Origin: an uncultured Candidatus Saccharibacteria bacterium
GTDB lineage: Bacteria > Patescibacteriota > Saccharimonadia > Saccharimonadales > Saccharimonadaceae
Length of the DNA stretch: 13,782 nt
Direction of reading: 5' to 3'
NCBI GenBank assembly: GCA_938045445.1
Contig: CALIMM010000004.1
Location: 1-13,782 of the forward strand
Both the position numbers and the translations under genes were made by a program. The notes under the pieces were generated by a model that saw only the letters and a program-made list of their open reading frames with translations, did no database searches and had not been told where the DNA came from. Positions 1 to 6,805 of this stretch are shown piece by piece. Positions within the stretch are counted from its first letter, which is position 1. Each line of letters starts with the position of its first letter.

Positions 1-1979
1 AATTCCGCATAAAAGCCATTCTGGGCAAGTAGCTCGTCATGCGTGCCCTGCTCGATAACATTACCATCCTTCACCACAAGGATAAGATCGGCGTCACGAA
101 TCGTGCTCAGGCGATGAGCAATAACAAAGCTTGTCTTGTGCTGCATCAGTCTATCCATCGCCTGCTGGATGAGCACCTCTGTGCGGGTGTCGACCGAGCT
201 GGTCGCTTCGTCTAAGATAAGCATCGGTGTCTTGGCCAGCATGGCGCGGGCAATCGTCAGCAGTTGTTTCTCCCCTTGCGAAATATTGGTCGCGGCTTCG
301 TCGAGCACCATGTCGTAACCGCCCGGCAGCGACCGGACAAAGTGGTCAACATGCGCCTCACGCGCCACCGCCAGCAGTTCAGCCTCACTCGCCTCGGGGT
401 TGCCATAGCGCAGGTTGTCGCGGATCGTCCCATGGAAGAGCCACGTATCTTGCAGCACCATACCAAAGAGTTGCCGCACACTGCTGCGCGTCATCTGGGC
501 GATGTCTACCCCATTGATCAGGATCTGACCACTATCAATATCATAAAATCGCATTAGTAGATTGACCAGCGTCGTCTTGCCCGCACCCGTTGGCCCAACA
601 ATCGCTACCCGCTGGCCAGGGTGAATATGAGCCGAGAGATGCTTAATAACTGGCGTCTTTGCATCATAGCCAAAGACAACATCGCGAAACTCCACTTCAC
701 CGCGCACCACTGGCAGTGTGGTGGCGGGCACCGGGTCGGGTGCTTCGGCTGGTTCCTTGAGAAACTCAAAGACCCGCTCGGCCGCAGCTGCCGTCGACTG
801 CAGCACATTGGCAATATTCGCCGTTTGGGCAATCGGCTGGTTAAATTGCTGCATATATTGGATGAAGGCCTGAATATCGCCAATTTTAATCCGCCCCTCG
901 ATCGCCAGCCACCCACCGAGCACCGCCACACCAACATAGCCAATATTGCCCACCACATTCATCACTGGATACATCAAGCCAGAGAGAAACTGCGACTGCC
1001 AGGCGCTCGAGAAAAGCCGCTGGTTAATCTGCCGAAAGGTCGCTAGCGACCGCTCCTGCCCACGAAAGGCGCGCATCACCTGGTGGCCAGCATACATCTC
1101 CTCAATATGGCCATTGAGCTCGCCTAGCTCATCTTGCTGGCGGATAAACTGCGTCTGTGAGCGCTTGGTAATCACAACGATCAACCCCATCGACAGCGGC
1201 ACAACCAAGAGCGCCACCACCGTCAGCAGCCAACTAATCGACAGCATCATCGCGAGGATCCCCACTAGCATCACCACCGCACTCATCATTTGCGACAGGC
1301 TTTGGGTAAGCGTTTGGCTTACCGTATCGACATCGTTGGTAATACGGCTGAGAACGTCGCCGTGCGTTTGTGTGTCGAAGTAGCGCAGCGGCAAGCGGTT
1401 GATCTTCTCTGAGATATCACGGCGCAGCTGATACGTCAGCTTCTGGGTAATATTCGTCATCAGCCAGGCCTGCCCATAGCGACACAGCGCACTAATCACA
1501 TAGAGCCCAATCAGCCAGAGGACAATCTGCAAAATTGCATCGTAATGAAAGGTAGGACGCCTGCCCAGATCAAGCGTCTTGACTGTGTCGCGGGCCGAAA
1601 CAGGCAACGCCTCGGCCAGCTGCTTACCCTGAGGCGATGCCATAAATTGCTCACCCGTCATACCCGCGGGGATCGTCACGCCAACAGGAAGCTTCTCGTG
1701 GATAGCATCATACGTACGCAGGTGCGTGTAGTCATCGACAATCTGGTTGGTCGCGTTGCCGAGCAGTTTGGGGCTAATGATCGCAAACAGCGTGCTGATA
1801 ATCGTGAAGCCAACCACTAAGGCCAGCTGCCAGCGAAAGGCGCGCAGATACCGCAGCAGCGTACGCACCGTCCCGCGAAAGTCCTTGGCCCTCTCCGTAC
1901 CACCACCAGCGACTGGCCCACCCATTGGGCCGCGGCGCACCCCTGATGAGCGCGACTTTGGAGATGACTGCTGGCTCAT
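1..1979 (-). CDS. ABC exporter half-transporter, canonical ATP-site subunit (BmrD/LmrD/TM288-like), 3' end cut by window edge
   Basis: This is a membrane-spanning half-transporter with fused ATPase, the likely partner of the preceding gene in a heterodimeric drug exporter. About 659 codons are present and the frame runs off the left edge at ...GFYAE, so probably only about ten residues are missing. A Gly/Ser/Arg-rich cytoplasmic start (residues 1-35) is followed by TM1 (about 50-70), a polar extracytoplasmic insertion (about 82-146), then TM2-TM6. In the nucleotide-binding domain I see Walker A GPTGAGKTT from G462 (K468), signature SQGEK from S567, Walker B LILDE with catalytic E591 (D590 before it), and switch histidine H622 in IAHRLSTI. 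The signature is non-canonical (SQGE rather than SGGQ), which is usual for this partner type and falls on the degenerate site of the dimer. The start ATG (1979-1977) overlaps the upstream stop codon as ATGA, implying translational coupling. Substrate is unknown; multidrug or peptide export is inferred from family and the marR gene. Confidence 0.95.
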   Translation of the reverse strand, partial: MSQQSSPKSRSSGVRRGPMGGPVAGGGTERAKDFRGTVRTLLRYLRAFRWQLALVVGFTIISTLFAIISPKLLGNATNQIVDDYTHLRTYDAIHEKLPVGVTIPAGMTGEQFMASPQGKQLAEALPVSARDTVKTLDLGRRPTFHYDAILQIVLWLIGLYVISALCRYGQAWLMTNITQKLTYQLRRDISEKINRLPLRYFDTQTHGDVLSRITNDVDTVSQTLTQSLSQMMSAVVMLVGILAMMLSISWLLTVVALLVVPLSMGLIVVITKRSQTQFIRQQDELGELNGHIEEMYAGHQVMRAFRGQERSLATFRQINQRLFSSAWQSQFLSGLMYPVMNVVGNIGYVGVAVLGGWLAIEGRIKIGDIQAFIQYMQQFNQPIAQTANIANVLQSTAAAAERVFEFLKEPAEAPDPVPATTLPVVRGEVEFRDVVFGYDAKTPVIKHLSAHIHPGQRVAIVGPTGAGKTTLVNLLMRFYDIDSGQILINGVDIAQMTRSSVRQLFGMVLQDTWLFHGTIRDNLRYGNPEASEAELLAVAREAHVDHFVRSLPGGYDMVLDEAATNISQGEKQLLTIARAMLAKTPMLILDEATSSVDTRTEVLIQQAMDRLMQHKTSFVIAHRLSTIRDADLILVVKDGNVIEQGTHDELLAQNGFYAE

Positions 1980-3757
1980 CGCACCCCTCCTTGCGCAGCG
2001 ACACCGAGCGGAGCAGGCCGCTCGAACGCGGCCAACTCGCGCTCACTGAGCTGCGACGCAGCAATCTCTTGGTATACTGCACAGGTCTGCATGAGCTCGT
2101 GGTGCCGACCCTGGCCAACGATCTTCCCTTCATCTAGCACAATAATATTATCTGCTTTGACAATTGTATGGATTCGCTGCCCGACGATCAGCACCGTCTT
2201 GCCCGCCAGCTCCTGCGCAAGCCGCCGGCGCAGTGCGGCATCCGTCCGCGCATCAAGTGCCGAAAAAGAATCATCAAAGATATACACCTGAGGTTGCGCT
2301 GCCAATGCCCGAGCAATCGACAGCCGCTGGCGCTGCCCACCCGAGACATTGGTGCCACCTTGCGCTACCTCGCTTGCCATGCCATCATCAAGCTGGCCAA
2401 TAAAGTCCCTTGCCTGAGCCACCTCTGCTGCATGAGCAATCGCCTCCTCATCGGCCTCAGGCGCGCCATAGGCAATATTACTGGCAATACTCCCCCGAAA
2501 CAGCACACCCTTTTGCGGCACATAACCAATTTGGCTGGCTAGGTCAGTCAACCTGAGGCGACGAATGTCCACCCCATCAAGCAAAATCTGCCCAGCCGAC
2601 ACATCATAAAACCGCGGAATCAAATTGACTAATGTCGACTTGCCCGAGCCCGTGCTGCCAATAAATGCCGTCGTCTGGCCAGGCTCCGCCACAAAGCTAA
2701 TATTACTGAGCACTGGCTCATCTGCCCCTGGGTAGGCAAAGGTAACATTACGAAATTCAATCCGCCCCATGCCACCCGGTATGAGTGGCTGAGGATCAGC
2801 CGGGTCAGTAATCGATGGCTTAGTATCGAGCACCTCTGCCACTCGCCGCACCGACACAGCCGCGCGTGGTGCCATAATAAACACCATCGAGATCATTAAG
2901 AACGACATAATCACCTGCAAAGCATATTGTAAAAAGGCCATCATATTGCCAATCGCGAGGCGCCCATCACCAATTGCCAGTGCACCATACCACACTACCG
3001 CCACACTTGCGAGATTCATCACCAGCATCATTACCGGCTCCATCACCATCATCAGGCGATTCACCACCAGGTTAAGCCCAGTCAGTTCGTGGTTGACAGC
3101 ATCAAATTTTGCTTCTTCGACTGCCTCGGTATGAAAAGCGCGCACGACGCGCAGGCCCGTCAAGTTCTCGCGGGCGACTAAATTGAGCTTATCCACCATG
3201 CTCTGCAAGCGCTGAAAGCGAGGCATCGCCGCAATAAACAAGCCAATGATGACCACCAAAAGCACGGCAACCGCCAGGGCAATAATCCAGCTCAGACTCG
3301 GTGCATTAGCCAGTGCCTTGTGCAGGCCAGCCACAGCCATAATCGGTGCCATCAAGGCAATGCGCAGCAGCATAATTGCCGTCGATTGGATCTGTTGGAT
3401 ATCATTCGTTGAGCGGGTAATCAGCGACGCTGTTGAGAAACGGTTAAAATCCGCCACAGCATAATCCTCCACCCGAGCAAACACCTGGTCGCGCAGCTGC
3501 TGGCAGAGGCCAGTGGCAATCCGCGTCGCAAAGAAGACCGACACAATCGTCCCCACTGCGCCAGCCAGCGTCACAGCGATCATCTGCCAACCATTATGCC
3601 ACAGAACAGCCATATCAGCGCCAACGATGCCATTATTAATAATCGCCGCCATAAAGTCTGGCAAACTGAGCGTTGCCATCACCGAACCATACGTTGCGGC
3701 AACCAGCAGCCCGAGCTGCCACCAATAGCCCCAGAGTAGTCGCCAAATATACTTCAT
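1976..3757 (-). CDS. ABC exporter half-transporter, degenerate ATP-site subunit (BmrC/LmrC/TM287-like)
   Basis: This 593-residue half-transporter has six TM helices (about 1-300) fused to an ATPase domain. Motifs seen: Walker A GSTGSGKST (367-375, K373), Q-loop Q415, signature VSGGQ (471-475), Walker B VYIFD (491-495). Two catalytic positions differ from the consensus. The residue after Walker B, normally Glu, is D496, and the switch-loop His is Q527 (VGQRIHTI). This is the known pattern of the non-hydrolysing site in heterodimeric exporters such as TM287/288 and LmrCD, so the protein should work only together with the downstream gene, which has the intact Glu and His. Its signature is the canonical one, so the dimer would have one degenerate and one complete site. 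It sits between marR and the partner gene with ATGA overlaps on both sides, so the three genes are one operon. Family assignment is secure; the substrate cannot be read from the sequence. Confidence 0.96.
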   Translation of the reverse strand: MKYIWRLLWGYWWQLGLLVAATYGSVMATLSLPDFMAAIINNGIVGADMAVLWHNGWQMIAVTLAGAVGTIVSVFFATRIATGLCQQLRDQVFARVEDYAVADFNRFSTASLITRSTNDIQQIQSTAIMLLRIALMAPIMAVAGLHKALANAPSLSWIIALAVAVLLVVIIGLFIAAMPRFQRLQSMVDKLNLVARENLTGLRVVRAFHTEAVEEAKFDAVNHELTGLNLVVNRLMMVMEPVMMLVMNLASVAVVWYGALAIGDGRLAIGNMMAFLQYALQVIMSFLMISMVFIMAPRAAVSVRRVAEVLDTKPSITDPADPQPLIPGGMGRIEFRNVTFAYPGADEPVLSNISFVAEPGQTTAFIGSTGSGKSTLVNLIPRFYDVSAGQILLDGVDIRRLRLTDLASQIGYVPQKGVLFRGSIASNIAYGAPEADEEAIAHAAEVAQARDFIGQLDDGMASEVAQGGTNVSGGQRQRLSIARALAAQPQVYIFDDSFSALDARTDAALRRRLAQELAGKTVLIVGQRIHTIVKADNIIVLDEGKIVGQGRHHELMQTCAVYQEIAASQLSERELAAFERPAPLGVAAQGGVR

Positions 3758-4224
3758 GCTCGCTCCACCTTATGCGGCTGGGCAATTTTATCAATAAGCT
3801 GGTCGAGCTGCGCCAGCTCGGCATCGCTCAGTACCGCAAAGAGATCAGCAACAGTCTCCGCCATATACTGCTGGAAGTGGTCGGTTATCTGCTGGCTTTG
3901 CGCAGTCAATTGCAGGCGCACCACCCGTCGATCGTGCTGGTCTGGCGTGCGCTGGACGAGCTGTTTTGCCACCAGCACGTCAAGAATCTGCGTTGCCGCA
4001 CCCTTAGAGACACATAGCTTTGCCGCCACATCACCCATCGTCTCGATAGCCCCACTATGCAATAGGCCCAGCACATGCCAGTGAACGGGCGCCAAACCAA
4101 ACTGCTGATCCGTCTGGCGCTGAGCCTGCGCCAGACGCTGCTTGAGCTGAAACAAGCAGCTCGTGAGGTGCTCAATACACACTTGGCGCTGAGACCGCGC
4201 GCCTGACTTTGCTTCTACCTTCAT
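3754..4224 (-). CDS. MarR-family transcriptional regulator, first gene of the ABC exporter operon
   Basis: This is a 156-residue winged-helix regulator of usual MarR length. N-terminal dimerisation helix about 14-42; helix-turn-helix about 47-88 with recognition helix near CVSKGAATQILDVLV (71-85); wing with the typical D-x-x-DRR pattern (D95..D98-R99-R100); C-terminal dimerisation helices 107-150. Its stop codon overlaps the start of the first ABC gene (ATGA), so it is co-translated with the exporter it probably controls. A perfect 11-bp-arm inverted repeat lies just upstream inside the promoter, the expected layout for autorepression relieved by a ligand. No Shine-Dalgarno precedes the ATG at 4224, and the promoter places the RNA 5' end at or within about 3 nt of that codon, so the mRNA is probably leaderless. 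Regulator family: seen in sequence. Control of the exporter: inference from operon and operator. Confidence 0.93.
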   Translation of the reverse strand: MKVEAKSGARSQRQVCIEHLTSCLFQLKQRLAQAQRQTDQQFGLAPVHWHVLGLLHSGAIETMGDVAAKLCVSKGAATQILDVLVAKQLVQRTPDQHDRRVVRLQLTAQSQQITDHFQQYMAETVADLFAVLSDAELAQLDQLIDKIAQPHKVERA

Positions 4225-4228
4225 ATCG

Positions 4229-4255
4229 TAAATAGTTTACTGCCTAAACTATTTA
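4229..4255. promoter_or_regulatory. Putative MarR operator (27-bp inverted repeat)
   Basis: TAAATAGTTTA, 5-nt centre, TAAACTATTTA: a perfect 11-bp-arm dyad covering most of the spacer and the -10 box of the marR promoter and ending 4 bp before the start codon. Size and AT-rich symmetry fit MarR-family operators, and binding would block RNA polymerase. No T-run follows, so a terminator role for the GH18 gene is less likely. Confidence 0.8.
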
Positions 4256-4262
4256 TTGTCAA
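4234..4262 (-). promoter_or_regulatory. marR-abcAB promoter, predicted leaderless
   Basis: On the minus strand TTGACA (4262-4257, 6/6) is followed by a 17-bp spacer and TAAACT (4239-4234, 4/6). Transcription would begin about 4228-4226, and the ATG starts at 4224. The -35 box overlaps the stop codon of the GH18 gene upstream, so the promoter is squeezed into the 34-bp gap plus 3 bp of the neighbour. No Shine-Dalgarno is present. Confidence 0.72.
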
Positions 4263-5629
4263 TACCTTTTTACACGCCAACGACGCCAAGCATACACTGC
4301 CGCGCCAACCACGCCTAACATAACCAACGTCGAGCCACCGTAGTATAGCAGCGGCACATTATCACCAGCAGCTGCGAGTGCTCCTTCATGCTGTGCTCGG
4401 CTTGGCTGCGATTGCTGAGCTTGTGAGATATGCATCACCTTTGGTGGCAGCGTGGTATTCTGTGACTGATTTGACTGCGGCTGAGTCGACGATGACGCAG
4501 CGCTACCATGCAGCATGTGGTCGAGTTGCCGCAGCAACACATCATTACTTTGTGGGTCGGAGAGATAGCGCCAGACAATAATCCCTTGCAGGTTGTGCTG
4601 CTGGACATACTCTGCCTTATACTTCATCGACTCCGCATCGTCATAGCTAATAAACTCACGCCGCGCAGCATTATAGAGATACGGCACTTTGCTTGCGTCG
4701 TCCCAGTAGCGCGTGTAGCCATTTTTGTTAATATAGTCTCGCTCGAGCCGGTCATACGTGGTGTGGTATTCGCCAGCCTTTTGGGTATCCCCCACGGGTT
4801 GGTGCAAGCCATGATTCACATCAGCAACCGAGGTAAACCGCCGGCTATACCACCCCGCCCCAATCATCAATTTGTTTGTTGGCGCACCGTGAGCTTGGTA
4901 GTGCTGCACTGTTGAGTTGGCACTCTGGTCGAGCGGGTCACCCGGCGCGGTATAGAGCCCAGCGTGGTGCCCAGCGTGCGTCTTGAACGAGCCAAACCCC
5001 CGCATGTCATACGTCATGATCGCAATCTGATCAAGATACTGCTGGTACTCAGCAAACTTATTTTGCTCAGCATACCACTTGGCTGGTGCACCCGTCATCG
5101 AGATACTCGGCTGGCGCCCACTGGTGGTCGTTGCCGCGCGCAACTCGCGCAAGAGAGCAATTAGGTCGGCCTGCTGGCTCCCCTTTGGAAATTCCCAGTC
5201 GATATCCACCCCATCTAACTGATGAGCCTGCAGCGCCTCCTTGACAGAGCTCACAAAGGCCTGCCGGGTACTGGCTTGGCGCACCATCGCATCGAACTCA
5301 CGCCGCGCAGCATCATTACCACCACCAATTGAGAGAATAAGGGAGATACGCGGATTAACCGCGCGAATCCGCTGCAGCGTGGCTGCTTGCTTAAGATGTG
5401 GTAGTGTGTCGAGTGTCACGCGCCCATCAGCCGCAATGCGCCCAAAATGGACAATGAGCCGATCGATCATCTTCACATGCTCATCAGCGACCTTTGGTAA
5501 GTTCTCATCACTGACATAAACCGAGATCGTCTTTCGCTCAGCTGCCTGAGCTGACAGCGGAGCCACTAGCTGGCACACAGCTACTAGCATCATCACACTG
5601 AGCACACGTTTCGCAATTGCCGTCCGCAT
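4259..5629 (-). CDS. Secreted, membrane-anchored GH18 glycoside hydrolase (chitinase-like)
   Basis: This 456-residue protein has a Sec signal peptide (positive start, hydrophobic 9-24, cleavage near AQAA, about 29-30), a GH18 barrel (about 33-375), a Ser/Gln/Asn-rich linker (376-423) and a C-terminal TM segment (about 427-447) with a basic tail (RRWRVKRY). That makes an enzyme held on the outer face of the membrane. The catalytic signature D139-G-V-D142-I-D144-W-E146 is complete, with E146 as the acid. The substrate-binding SIGGG strand is at 100-104, the M-x-Y-D motif at 205-208, and a Trp near the C-terminal end of the barrel (W353 in GIIVWRYL). GH18 enzymes cleave beta-1,4 bonds next to N-acetylglucosamine by substrate-assisted catalysis. 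Chitin, glycoprotein N-glycans and, in the YaaH-type group, spore or peptidoglycan material are possible substrates. Strong Shine-Dalgarno AAGGAGG (5640-5634), 4 nt from the ATG, fixes the start. Confidence 0.92.
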   Translation of the reverse strand: MRTAIAKRVLSVMMLVAVCQLVAPLSAQAAERKTISVYVSDENLPKVADEHVKMIDRLIVHFGRIAADGRVTLDTLPHLKQAATLQRIRAVNPRISLILSIGGGNDAARREFDAMVRQASTRQAFVSSVKEALQAHQLDGVDIDWEFPKGSQQADLIALLRELRAATTTSGRQPSISMTGAPAKWYAEQNKFAEYQQYLDQIAIMTYDMRGFGSFKTHAGHHAGLYTAPGDPLDQSANSTVQHYQAHGAPTNKLMIGAGWYSRRFTSVADVNHGLHQPVGDTQKAGEYHTTYDRLERDYINKNGYTRYWDDASKVPYLYNAARREFISYDDAESMKYKAEYVQQHNLQGIIVWRYLSDPQSNDVLLRQLDHMLHGSAASSSTQPQSNQSQNTTLPPKVMHISQAQQSQPSRAQHEGALAAAGDNVPLLYYGGSTLVMLGVVGAAVYAWRRWRVKRY

Positions 5630-5663
5630 ATCGCCTCCTTGCTTTTGCTACTTGTCTCTTTCT

Positions 5664-5692
5664 AGTCTATACCGTTTGCTAGAATACGTAAA
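5664..5692 (-). promoter_or_regulatory. Candidate promoter of the GH18 gene
   Basis: Minus-strand TTTACG (5692-5687, 4/6), 17-bp spacer, TAGACT (5669-5664, 4/6). Start near 5657 would give a leader of about 27 nt that contains the AAGGAGG site. Both boxes are weak matches. Readthrough from vanZ-RDD, which ends 80 bp upstream without a visible terminator, is also possible. Confidence 0.35.
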
Positions 5693-5709
5693 GTGTGAGG
5701 TGGTATAGA
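5666..5709. repeat. Spaced inverted repeat upstream of the GH18 gene
   Basis: TCTATACC (5666-5673) and GGTATAGA (5702-5709) are perfect 8-bp complementary arms separated by 28 bp. One arm overlaps the candidate -10 box and the other touches the vanZ-RDD stop codon region. It could be a paired operator; an 8-bp match at this spacing could also be chance. Confidence 0.35.
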
Positions 5710-6750
5710 TTACTCGTCATCAGTGGTTGGCGTGTGACGCGTTGGCCAGTACCGATCAAGTACTGCATAGGGCAGCTGCTTATACCGATACCATAGCACG
5801 ATCGTGACAAGCAGCGTCATCAATGACACAAACGGCAGATGCACCATCGACAGCACCGCAATATAGAGCAGCCGCACTGCATAGAATACCACGCGGTGGA
5901 ACCACCCCCGAGGCCGATCATCCAGCGAAATACCCGTTAGCCAGCCACCGAGCGTCCGCCCCTGGGCCGCTAATGGGAGGATAGCATGCACGAGCGCAAT
6001 AAAGCCATACGGAACGATCTGCGTCAGCATCTGCATCTGTTCAGTCCACTGCCGTGAATGCAATACATTGAAGAGTGTGAGCGCCACCATCACAATCGTT
6101 GAGCCAATCGCCACTCCAGTCATATCAACAACAAAGGCAACGATACGCCGCACAAGGCCAGGCTGGCGAATCGTCGTTGCCCCACGCTCAGTATCACGAA
6201 GATTTGGCAGCAACCAACCCGACCAAAAGCCCAGCAGTGCCCCACTCGTATTGAGCAGCAAATCATCAACATCAAACAACCGATAGCTACACGGATACAC
6301 GCCAAACACCCCCGTGAGCTGCGTCAGTTCAATCACTACCGACGTCATCAGGCCAATCATCACCACTGTCCACCAGCGCACCCGATACATCGCCCGCAAA
6401 AACGCCCCCAGTGGCACAAAGAAAATAACATTAAGCACCACCTGTAGCAACGCCCGCACACCCTCGTGAGGAATCTCGAGGATTGACGCCAGTGGTGTAA
6501 GCTGCGGTTGGATATGGTGACTCCCGCAAAAGCGTGCCGCATTATCTGGCATCGGATAAAGCGTAAAGGCAGCCAACGCCAAGCCATAGAGCACCACCAA
6601 ATACGTCATGACTACCCGGCCAAATGCCACCCGGCGAAAGCGAATATAGTGTACCAATAACAGTGGCAATGTCAACACAAGTGCAGCAAATGGCCACATC
6701 ACAAGCGCCACCCGAAACGACGCGGTAAAATTCCCTAAGAATGAGAGCAT
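5710..6750 (-). CDS. VanZ-like / RDD two-domain membrane protein
   Basis: 346 residues starting from the ATG at 6750. N-terminal VanZ-like half: four to five TM helices with the family landmarks NVIFFVPLGAFL, a V-I-E-L-T-Q helix and F-D-V-D-D-L-L-L-N-T-x-G. C-terminal RDD half: begins near RRIVAFVVDM with two to three more TM helices and the GRTLGGWLTG strand typical of RDD domains, then a polar tail (PTTDDE). VanZ itself gives low-level teicoplanin resistance, but most VanZ-like proteins have unknown roles in the envelope; RDD function is mostly unknown, with some members linked to Na+/H+ exchange. An in-frame ATG exists upstream at 6849 (33 codons more), but that extension overlaps the copB 3' end by 44 bp and lies before a strong promoter, so I chose 6750. 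No Shine-Dalgarno precedes 6750. Domain calls are confident; function is not known. Confidence 0.85.
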   Translation of the reverse strand: MLSFLGNFTASFRVALVMWPFAALVLTLPLLLVHYIRFRRVAFGRVVMTYLVVLYGLALAAFTLYPMPDNAARFCGSHHIQPQLTPLASILEIPHEGVRALLQVVLNVIFFVPLGAFLRAMYRVRWWTVVMIGLMTSVVIELTQLTGVFGVYPCSYRLFDVDDLLLNTSGALLGFWSGWLLPNLRDTERGATTIRQPGLVRRIVAFVVDMTGVAIGSTIVMVALTLFNVLHSRQWTEQMQMLTQIVPYGFIALVHAILPLAAQGRTLGGWLTGISLDDRPRGWFHRVVFYAVRLLYIAVLSMVHLPFVSLMTLLVTIVLWYRYKQLPYAVLDRYWPTRHTPTTDDE

Positions 6751-6760
6751 ACTGCGCGCC

Positions 6761-6789
6761 ATTATGGCATAGATGCCAATGTCTGTCAA
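6761..6789 (-). promoter_or_regulatory. vanZ-RDD promoter, predicted near-leaderless
   Basis: Minus-strand TTGACA (6789-6784, 6/6), exactly 17-bp spacer, CATAAT (6766-6761, 5/6). This is the best promoter in the window. Transcription would start at about 6753 (an A), leaving only 3 nt before the ATG at 6750. It lies in the gap after the copB stop, so vanZ-RDD has its own start. Confidence 0.78.
6765..6778. promoter_or_regulatory. Putative operator in the vanZ-RDD promoter spacer
   Basis: TGGCAT-N2-ATGCCA, a perfect 6-bp-arm dyad filling the downstream part of the spacer and touching the -10 box. Its position matches the operators of the marR and csoR promoters, but no regulator for it is recognisable here. 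Confidence 0.5.
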
Positions 6790-6805
6790 TAACGGGGCTA
6801 CTAGC

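Noticed and set aside
4229..4255. Reading the marR dyad as a terminator for the GH18 gene
   Set aside because: The stem is AT-rich and is not followed by a T-run on either strand; its overlap with promoter boxes fits an operator better.
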